In this document: positions 6,087-12,074 of the stretch, in pieces
How positions within the stretch are numbered: the first letter of the stretch is position 1
Layout: each line of letters opens with the position of its first letter
Assembly: GCA_023254815.1 (NCBI GenBank)
Contig: JALRKI010000097.1
Coordinates: 1 to 15,034 of the forward strand
DNA length: 15,034 nt
Direction of reading: 5' to 3'
Source: Flavobacteriaceae bacterium
GTDB taxonomy: Bacteria > Bacteroidota > Bacteroidia > Flavobacteriales > Flavobacteriaceae
Program-made: the position numbers and the translations under genes
Notes under the pieces: generated by a model
The model's input: only the letters and a program-made list of their open reading frames with translations
The model's database searches: none
Told to the model about the DNA's origin: nothing

Positions 6087-7948
6087 TTAGAAAGTACCTC
6101 TTAGGTGGATTGATTCTCGCTATTGGGTTAATCTATATCGTCAAGCTTTTTATGCTTCAGGTGGTCACTACCGAGGGTTATGATATTGAAAATGACAATG
6201 CAGTTCGCAAAGAATTTATCTATCCTAAACGAGGTTATATTTTTGATCGCAACGGGACTTTGTTAGTGGCAAACGAAGCTTCTTATGACGTAATGGTAAT
6301 CCCAAGAGAGGTCAAAGCTATGGATACTCTAGAATTTTGTAATATTCTTAAAATAGACATAGAAAAATTCAACAATATTCTGGAAAAGTCCAGGCGATAT
6401 TCTCCCCGTTTACCTTCTGTTTTTGTGCCTCAGCTCGCGAAAGATGAGTATGCCATGTTAGCAGAAAAAATGCATAAATTTCAGGGTTTTTATATTCAAA
6501 AACGGGATATCAGAGATTATAAAACCGATTATGGCGCCAATGTATTAGGTTTTATTGCTGAGGTTAACAATAGCACCATCGAAAACGATCCCTACTACAA
6601 CTTAGGCGATTTGATAGGAAAACAGGGCATTGAGAAATCGTATGAAGAGCTTTTGAGGGGGCGAAAAGGGGTTCGTTACATCCAAAAAGACCGATTCAAT
6701 AGAAATATTGGTTCGGTTAACAATGGCCTTTATGATACCCTACCCGTTCCTGGAAAAGATCTGACGCTTACTCTCGACATTGATCTTCAAGGCTACGGAG
6801 AACAATTGATGACAAAAAAACGAGGAGGCATCGTTGCTATTGACCCAAAAACAGGAGAAATTTTAGCCCTGGTTTCATCGCCAAGCTATCAACCCCAATT
6901 GCTGGTAGGAAGGCAACGGTCAATTAATTACAACATTCTCAATTCCGATACCATCAATCGTCCTCTATTCGATCGAGGGCTTTTACAAATGTTTCCTCCA
7001 GGATCACCGTTTAAGACCCTGACTGGACTTGTTGGCCTCCAAGAGGGAGTTTGTGATCCTGATCAAATATACTTTTGCTCAGGGGCTTATGTTTACGGTA
7101 GAAGTAATAGAAGGATGGTTTGCCATTGTGGAGGTGGTGCTAGAGACCTAAAACTAGCAATCTCAAAATCTTGTAATTCTTATTTTGCTAACCTTTATAA
7201 AAAAATAATTGAAAAATATCCCACTGCTGCAGAGGGAATCAATGCTTGGAGTAATCACCTCAAGAGTTTTGGCTTAGGAGATTTTTTAGGCTATGATTTG
7301 CCAATTGGTAAAAAAGGAATGATTCCGACAGGAGATTATTACAACAAGCAATATTCTGATTTCAGATGGGGGGCAACTACAACCTTGTCTAATGCCATTG
7401 GTCAAGGTGAAGTTTTGACTACTCCAATACAAATGGCAAATTGGGTTGCTGCCATTGCCAACCGCGGATATTACGTTAAGCCTCATATATTAAAACCTTC
7501 GGATAAGTATGACATCGATTCTAGTTATATCAACCGAGTTTACACTACCGTTTCTCCAGAATACTTCGATCCAATCATCGAAGGTATGGCAGAAGTGTTC
7601 AAGTCTGGAACGGCCTATTTTCTGAATGTTCCAGGAATAAATATTTGCGGAAAAACAGGAACAGCAGAGAATTATACTAAAATCAACGGTAAGCGAGTGC
7701 AGTTAACTGACCATTCCATTTTTATGGCCTTCGCTCCAAAAGAAGATCCGAAAATTGCCATTGCAGTATTCGTTGAAAATGGATATTTTGGCGCGCGATG
7801 GGCTGGCAGAATTTCTAGCCTGATGATTGAAAAGTATCTGAAAGGAGAAGTCAGCTTAAAAGACATGGAAGCTTTGGTTTTGAGCAAAAGTCTTGAAGAT
7901 GAATACCTCAAACCGTATAGTGGTAAATCCTTTTATATCAATCAATAA
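6083..7948 (+). CDS. mrdA: Penicillin-binding protein 2, elongasome transpeptidase
   Basis: PBP2 is the class B transpeptidase that crosslinks new peptidoglycan made by RodA during elongation; it is membrane-anchored with a periplasmic catalytic domain and is a beta-lactam target. The 621-residue protein has one N-terminal membrane segment (about 7-27), a dimerisation/pedestal domain starting with KRGYIFDRNG (49-58), and a transpeptidase domain. The catalytic motifs are complete: SxxK as Ser308-Pro-Phe-Lys311 (in PPGSPFK), SxN as Ser363-Cys-Asn365, and KTGT at 524-527. Between the first two motifs lies a cysteine-rich insert with Cys332, Cys347, His348 and Cys349, plus Cys364 within SxN. The start overlaps mreD by 4 bases, and rodA begins directly after the stop codon. 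Position and motifs separate it from the division enzyme PBP3 (FtsI). Confidence 0.96.
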   Translation: MIRKYLLGGLILAIGLIYIVKLFMLQVVTTEGYDIENDNAVRKEFIYPKRGYIFDRNGTLLVANEASYDVMVIPREVKAMDTLEFCNILKIDIEKFNNILEKSRRYSPRLPSVFVPQLAKDEYAMLAEKMHKFQGFYIQKRDIRDYKTDYGANVLGFIAEVNNSTIENDPYYNLGDLIGKQGIEKSYEELLRGRKGVRYIQKDRFNRNIGSVNNGLYDTLPVPGKDLTLTLDIDLQGYGEQLMTKKRGGIVAIDPKTGEILALVSSPSYQPQLLVGRQRSINYNILNSDTINRPLFDRGLLQMFPPGSPFKTLTGLVGLQEGVCDPDQIYFCSGAYVYGRSNRRMVCHCGGGARDLKLAISKSCNSYFANLYKKIIEKYPTAAEGINAWSNHLKSFGLGDFLGYDLPIGKKGMIPTGDYYNKQYSDFRWGATTTLSNAIGQGEVLTTPIQMANWVAAIANRGYYVKPHILKPSDKYDIDSSYINRVYTTVSPEYFDPIIEGMAEVFKSGTAYFLNVPGINICGKTGTAENYTKINGKRVQLTDHSIFMAFAPKEDPKIAIAVFVENGYFGARWAGRISSLMIEKYLKGEVSLKDMEALVLSKSLEDEYLKPYSGKSFYINQ

Positions 7949-9229
7949 ATGAGACTAGCAAGGCAACATAAAAACAAGTTTGACTTTCTGTCTATAGGGA
8001 TTTATATATTTCTTGTAGGTTTTGGATGGGTAAATATCTATGCTGCTACTGTCGGAGGTAACGTTGGCAGCATTTTTGACCTATCTCAACCCTATGGTAA
8101 ACAGCTTTTGTTTATTGGATTATCGCTTTTCATGGCTGGAGTTATTTTTGCCATTGACACCAAATTTTACGAACGTTTTGCAAGTATCATTTATTTGGTA
8201 GGACTTGTACTTCTGGTGGGACTATTTCTTTTTGGAAAAGAAATCAACGGTGCAAAGTCTTGGTATGCCATTGGTAGTTTTACTCTTCAACCTAGTGAAT
8301 TTGTTAAGGTAACAGTTTGTTTGGCACTTGCCAAATACCTCAGTGACATGCAAACTAGCATTGTCAGGCCACTTGATCAGATGAATTCAATTCTGCTGGT
8401 ATTGATTCCTTCATTTTTGATTTTGCTTCAAAATGACGCTGGTAGTACTCTAGTTTTTTTGAGTTTCTTTTTCGTTATTTTCAGAGAAGGATTGCCAAAT
8501 TTGCATTTGTACATTCTAGTTTTTATAGCCTGCTTGGCTCTAATTACAATCAAGTTGGGGGTTATTTTTGCTGGCGGTTTTGCTTTGACAGTCATGCTCC
8601 TTCAGCCATTGTTTTCCAAGGGAAGATACAAATTTAAGTTTTGGCATTTTTTGACCGTTATTGGATCTGGAATTGTTGCAGTATTGGTGAGATATTTTTA
8701 CGCCAATATTTTACAACCTCATCAAAGAGATCGCCTCGACCTTTGGCTGGGTTTTGAAGACGACCCAGAGAAGTTAGCCAGTTTGAGAAAAACCGTTTTG
8801 TACAATTTGAATGAGTCTCAAAAGGCTATTAGTTCTGGAGGATTTTCTGGAAAAGGCTTTCTTCAAGGTACAAGAACCATTGGAAATTTTGTGCCCGAAC
8901 AGCATACGGATTATATTTTCAGTACTGTCGGAGAAGAATGGGGGTTTTTGGGCAGCAGCTTAGTGGTAATTCTTTTTATGGGACTCATGCTAAGGGTACT
9001 GTATTTGGCCAATTTGCAAAAAAATCCTTTCAGTCGGATTTACGGCATGGGTGTAGTAGCGGTGTTTTTTACCCACTTCACCATTAATATTGGCATGGTC
9101 ATTGGACTTTTCCCGACTGTAGGTATACCACTCCCTTTTTTCAGTTATGGAGGATCTTCACTTTGGGGGTTTACAATATTACTTTTTATTTTTCTAAAAC
9201 TCGATTCGAACAGACTTAACGAGTGGTAA
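7949..9229 (+). CDS. rodA: Peptidoglycan glycosyltransferase RodA (SEDS family)
   Basis: RodA polymerises lipid II into glycan strands on the outer face of the inner membrane, as partner of PBP2. SEDS hallmarks are INGAKSWYAIGSFTLQPSE (99-117), HQRDRL (258-263), PEQHTDYIFSTVGEEWGFLG (316-335) with Asp321 at the position of the catalytic Asp of other RodA proteins, and GIPLPFFSYGGSS (392-404). At 426 residues it is longer than E. coli RodA (about 370). Part of the excess lies at 186-252, where I count about three hydrophobic segments instead of one, giving about twelve membrane spans rather than ten. It begins with zero spacing after the mrdA stop (TAA then ATG). It is the last elongasome gene; its stop is only 7 bases from the end of convergent gldC, with no hairpin between. 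Confidence 0.95.
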   Translation: MRLARQHKNKFDFLSIGIYIFLVGFGWVNIYAATVGGNVGSIFDLSQPYGKQLLFIGLSLFMAGVIFAIDTKFYERFASIIYLVGLVLLVGLFLFGKEINGAKSWYAIGSFTLQPSEFVKVTVCLALAKYLSDMQTSIVRPLDQMNSILLVLIPSFLILLQNDAGSTLVFLSFFFVIFREGLPNLHLYILVFIACLALITIKLGVIFAGGFALTVMLLQPLFSKGRYKFKFWHFLTVIGSGIVAVLVRYFYANILQPHQRDRLDLWLGFEDDPEKLASLRKTVLYNLNESQKAISSGGFSGKGFLQGTRTIGNFVPEQHTDYIFSTVGEEWGFLGSSLVVILFMGLMLRVLYLANLQKNPFSRIYGMGVVAVFFTHFTINIGMVIGLFPTVGIPLPFFSYGGSSLWGFTILLFIFLKLDSNRLNEW

Positions 9230-9236
9230 TCAATTA

Positions 9237-9563
9237 TTATTTTTTGAGCTCAAGTTTTTCATAAAAGTACTCGCAGAAGTCTTTCATCGTATCACTCATT
9301 TTCTCATCTTGAGTTGCTCTCAAATAAGTATCACTCATAGCCATCAAAGTTTGATAAAAAAACATTTTCATTTGATCTACAGGCATGTCTTTAGTCCACA
9401 AGTCAATCCTGAGTGCATTTTGAGCTTCGTGATCCCAAACAGAAAGCAAAAAAGCCTTCGCCTCAACGCCGTTTACTCCACCGTCCTCCGCACTCCATCT
9501 CAGTTTTTCTGGTACGCGGTTTTCATCCAATTCTACAAAAAGTTCAATTTTTGAAGTAGTCAT
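9237..9563 (-). CDS. gldC: Gliding motility protein GldC
   Basis: A 108-residue, mostly polar protein without signal peptide or membrane segment, matching GldC. Recognised family features are the alternating beta-strand start SKIELFVELDENRVPEKLRW (4-23), the pair of Trp-Asp/Trp-Thr motifs SVWDHEAQNALRIDLWTKDM (41-60), the helix MKMFFYQTLMAMSDTYLRAT (66-85) and the CEYFYEKL ending. In Flavobacterium johnsoniae gldC lies next to gldB, and its loss impairs rather than abolishes gliding; the molecular role is not settled, and cytoplasmic location is my inference. The ATG at 9563 is 9 bases after the gldB stop, so the two form one unit read from the gldB promoter. Its 3' end nearly touches that of rodA. 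Confidence 0.93.
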   Translation of the reverse strand: MTTSKIELFVELDENRVPEKLRWSAEDGGVNGVEAKAFLLSVWDHEAQNALRIDLWTKDMPVDQMKMFFYQTLMAMSDTYLRATQDEKMSDTMKDFCEYFYEKLELKK

Positions 9564-9572
9564 AAGTTTGTT

Positions 9573-10547
9573 TTAAGGTTTGTATTTCGCCTTATTGAAA
9601 ATAACCTCAGGTCGGGTAGTCAACAAACCTTTTAAGTCTGTTTCTGACCTATCCATAAAGGAATTAACAATCTGAAGCCCTAGGTATTTGCCAACTCCTC
9701 CAGGGGATTCTCTATCCATATCTAAATAAAATTTTGAAAACGGTGCTTGGGCAACAAAACGATTATACAATTGAGGTTCAGTCGAAAACAACAAATCATT
9801 CGTAATAAAGTACTCCCACACGAAACGGGCATTTGCCTGAGTCCAATTATATTCGCTGTCAGTATATTCTAACAATATCGCTTCCGAACTACCAGGGCTC
9901 AATTGTTGGGCAATGTAAAGTTTTTGACCTTCCTGAACCATTGCTTCAATCAAGGTGGGTCTATTGATTGAAGGAATGATTTGAGACGCAAATTCCATCC
10001 CTAACTCAGGTGCAATCCTTTCCTTAGTCATTCCAATTTTTATATAATCATAGACCCCTTCATAAAGTTTATTTTCTGAGCCTAAAAAGGTGTCTAATGA
10101 GAGCACTAATAGAGAGTCTGTCCATATGACTTTGTGGCGATAGTCTACCTCAGAAGTGGTTGTCACAACCTTCGCGGGCAGTTTGACTTCAGGGAAGTAA
10201 TATTTGATGTGTTGAAAAACCGACCTCAGTTCTTCTTCCAGTTCATCGTTATCTGGAAATACTCTGGCAACTTCCCTTTCCAATTCTTTCTGGAGACCGT
10301 CATTTAGTTTTGCCAACCAAATGCTATCAGGTACCTTCTCTGGGAAGAAGAATGGATATTCCAATTTAAGGCGATTCAACTCTTCAGGCTCTGTTCGAGC
10401 AAACTCTAAATCGAAACGAAATAATTTGAAAGCGACCCGAATTTGGCTTATGTCTCGCTCCTTTTTATCATCGGTACAAGCAATGCAAATTGCAAACAAC
10501 ATGACTAACCACATTGAGATAAAAACCGATCGGATCAGAAACTTCAT
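9573..10547 (-). CDS. gldB: Gliding motility lipoprotein GldB
   Basis: GldB is a lipoprotein required for gliding and linked to type IX secretion in Bacteroidota. From the ATG at 10547 the protein has 324 residues. It starts with MKFLIRS and a hydrophobic core ending in ICIAC-TDDKK, so Cys24 is the likely lipidated residue followed by a charged tether. The lipobox is imperfect because position -3 is Cys rather than Leu/Val/Ile. Family features include the segment LIEAMVQEGQKLYIAQQLSP (199-218), WTQANARFVWEYFI (235-248), APFSKFY (268-274) and SPGGVGKYLGLQIVNSFM (281-298), ending in KYKP. A TTG three codons upstream (10556) is also in frame; I prefer the ATG because it follows an A-run and leaves a normal signal peptide. 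It is transcribed with gldC and divergently from nadE. Confidence 0.92.
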   Translation of the reverse strand: MKFLIRSVFISMWLVMLFAICIACTDDKKERDISQIRVAFKLFRFDLEFARTEPEELNRLKLEYPFFFPEKVPDSIWLAKLNDGLQKELEREVARVFPDNDELEEELRSVFQHIKYYFPEVKLPAKVVTTTSEVDYRHKVIWTDSLLVLSLDTFLGSENKLYEGVYDYIKIGMTKERIAPELGMEFASQIIPSINRPTLIEAMVQEGQKLYIAQQLSPGSSEAILLEYTDSEYNWTQANARFVWEYFITNDLLFSTEPQLYNRFVAQAPFSKFYLDMDRESPGGVGKYLGLQIVNSFMDRSETDLKGLLTTRPEVIFNKAKYKP

Positions 10548-10580
10548 TTTTTTCAACTTGATAAAACCTTTAACTTAGCA

Positions 10581-10588
10581 CAAAAATA
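10581..10588 (-). promoter_or_regulatory. Exact Bacteroidota -7 box (TATTTTTG) for gldB-gldC
   Basis: On the minus strand TATTTTTG fully matches TAnnTTTG, 33 bases before the preferred gldB ATG. This predicts a leader of about 25-28 bases. No convincing -33 element is seen. The same short gap (10548-10638) must also hold the nadE promoter. Confidence 0.5.
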
Positions 10589-10612
10589 AGGTACTTTAGT
10601 TAGAACATATCT

Positions 10613-10620
10613 TAAACTTG
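10613..10620 (+). promoter_or_regulatory. Possible -7 box (TAAACTTG) for nadE
   Basis: One mismatch to TAnnTTTG, ending 18 bases before the preferred nadE ATG at 10639, the same spacing as the exact box before purH. A second one-mismatch candidate, TACTTTAG, lies at 10592-10599. If the first is right, the TTG at 10618 falls inside the promoter and cannot be the start codon. Confidence 0.3.
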
Positions 10621-10638
10621 TCCTTAAACTTTTTTCAA

Positions 10639-11436
10639 ATGCTCAAACAACCAAAGTTAGTATCAGAACACATTGTTTCTTGGTTAATCAACTACGCCAA
10701 TTCTGCAAAGTCCGATGGCTTTGTAGTAGGTATATCGGGGGGCATTGACTCGGCGGTGACTGCTAGTCTGTGTGCTCGTACTGGGCTCAAGGTTTGGGGA
10801 ATTGAAATGCCCATTCACCAACATCCCGATCACGTAACACGAGCTCAGCAGATGCAAGCACAGCTCGACTTCGGTTTCGACAATTTTGAAACTGTCAGAA
10901 TAGACTTGACACCTGTTTTTGAATCCTTCATCAACTCAAATCATCTCAAATCAAAAAACGATAAAATTGCCTTGTCGCTGGCCAATTCGAGAGCCCGACT
11001 CCGCATGACCACCCTATATTTTCATGCCACCATAAACAATGCGCTGGTTGCAGGCACTGGCAATAAGGTTGAAGATTTTGGGGTAGGATTTTACACTAAA
11101 TACGGCGACGGTGGTGTTGACCTTTCTCCGATAGCTGATTTAATGAAATCAGAAGTTTATCAACTGGGACAATATCTCGGCGTTCCTGAAAGTATTTTAA
11201 GTGCCGCTCCAAGTGATGGGCTATTTGGAGACGCACGTACTGATGAAGATCAAATTGGGGCCAGCTATGACGAATTAGAATGGGCCATGAATGCCGAACA
11301 ACAAGGCAAACATGTTAGTTATTTCTCTGATCGGCAAAAAGAAGTGATGGAGATTTTTGTCAATTTTAATCAAAAAAATCAACACAAAATGAATCCCATT
11401 CCTGTATGTAAAATTCCAGCCCTATTCAAAACCTAA
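10639..11436 (+). CDS. nadE: Ammonia-dependent NAD+ synthetase
   Basis: NadE makes NAD+ from nicotinate adenine dinucleotide (deamido-NAD), ATP and ammonia in the cytosol, the last step of NAD synthesis. The 265-residue protein has the N-type ATP pyrophosphatase P-loop GISGGIDSA (31-39), NSRARLRMTTLYF (116-128), GTGNKVEDFGVGFYTKYGDG (139-158) with the conserved metal- and substrate-binding residues, and DLSPIADLMKSEVY (161-174). There is no glutaminase (CN hydrolase) domain, so it needs free ammonia or a separate donor. The frame also opens at TTG 10618, adding seven residues; I chose ATG 10639 because family members start close to the V-x-HI-x-x-WL helix and a promoter-like box overlaps the TTG. 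The response-regulator gene starts two bases after its stop. Confidence 0.95.
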   Translation: MLKQPKLVSEHIVSWLINYANSAKSDGFVVGISGGIDSAVTASLCARTGLKVWGIEMPIHQHPDHVTRAQQMQAQLDFGFDNFETVRIDLTPVFESFINSNHLKSKNDKIALSLANSRARLRMTTLYFHATINNALVAGTGNKVEDFGVGFYTKYGDGGVDLSPIADLMKSEVYQLGQYLGVPESILSAAPSDGLFGDARTDEDQIGASYDELEWAMNAEQQGKHVSYFSDRQKEVMEIFVNFNQKNQHKMNPIPVCKIPALFKT

Positions 11437-11438
11437 AA

Positions 11439-12074
11439 ATGTCCATAAAACTTTTACTTGCCACCGAATTCCCAATAATTTCGTTGGGTTTCGAAAAACT
11501 ACTTTCAGATAGTCCTGAGTTCAAAATTGTGGGTAAGGTCGACAACCAAACATCCTTAATGGACGTCATCAAATCCTTTTCGCCAGATGTGTTGATCTTA
11601 GATTTAGAAATGATGAAAGTCAACAGTTTGAATATGATCAAACGTATTCACAAGTATCATCGCAAGTTGAAAATATTGGCCTTATCCTCTAAGCCAGAGG
11701 CCATATATGCCTTGAGCATCATTCGAGCTGGAGGGTCAGGTTTCATGAGCAAATCTGCCACTCCAAAAGTCATTCCCAGCATTATAAAAAAAGTTTATAA
11801 CAACGAAATTTACATTAGTGCAGCTCTGGCAAAGTTCTTAACCTTTAACGAAGAGGGTGAATTGAACAATAATTCTAAAATGCTCTCTAACAGAGAAATG
11901 GAAGTACTGCAGTTTATCTACCAAGGTATGAATAATGTGGCTATCGCCAAAAATTTGGAAATCAATGATAAAACGGTCGGCACTTACAAGAGTCGGTTGA
12001 TGAAAAAATTGGGTGTGACCAATACAGTTGCCTTGATAAAACGGGCAGAGTCGATGGGAATAAGCAGCTTATAG
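11439..12074 (+). CDS. NarL/LuxR-type response regulator with degenerate receiver acidic pocket
   Basis: The 211-residue protein has an N-terminal CheY-like receiver (about 3-122) and a C-terminal LuxR helix-turn-helix (about 147-207; LSNREMEVLQFIYQGMNN and IAKNLEINDKTVGTYKSRL). In the receiver, the phospho-acceptor Asp55 (VLILDLEM), the Ser83/84 switch position and Lys105 are kept. The usual acidic pair after strand 1 (ADDHP in NarL-type proteins) reads ATEFP here, with Thr9 and Glu10, and the following MP after Asp55 is MM. Mg-dependent phosphorylation may thus be weak or absent. No sensor kinase is adjacent. It is co-transcribed with nadE (2-base gap), but a role in NAD metabolism is not implied. 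Its stop overlaps the end of convergent dnaG by 6 bases. Target genes are unknown. Confidence 0.88.
   Translation: MSIKLLLATEFPIISLGFEKLLSDSPEFKIVGKVDNQTSLMDVIKSFSPDVLILDLEMMKVNSLNMIKRIHKYHRKLKILALSSKPEAIYALSIIRAGGSGFMSKSATPKVIPSIIKKVYNNEIYISAALAKFLTFNEEGELNNNSKMLSNREMEVLQFIYQGMNNVAIAKNLEINDKTVGTYKSRLMKKLGVTNTVALIKRAESMGISSL

Noticed and set aside
9309..9554. 81-codon plus-strand open frame antisense to gldC
   Set aside because: gldC matches its family across its full length, and the opposite frame has no promoter or recognisable protein features.
10618..10638. TTG start adding seven residues to NadE
   Set aside because: ATG at 10639 fits family length better, and the TTG overlaps a promoter-like box.
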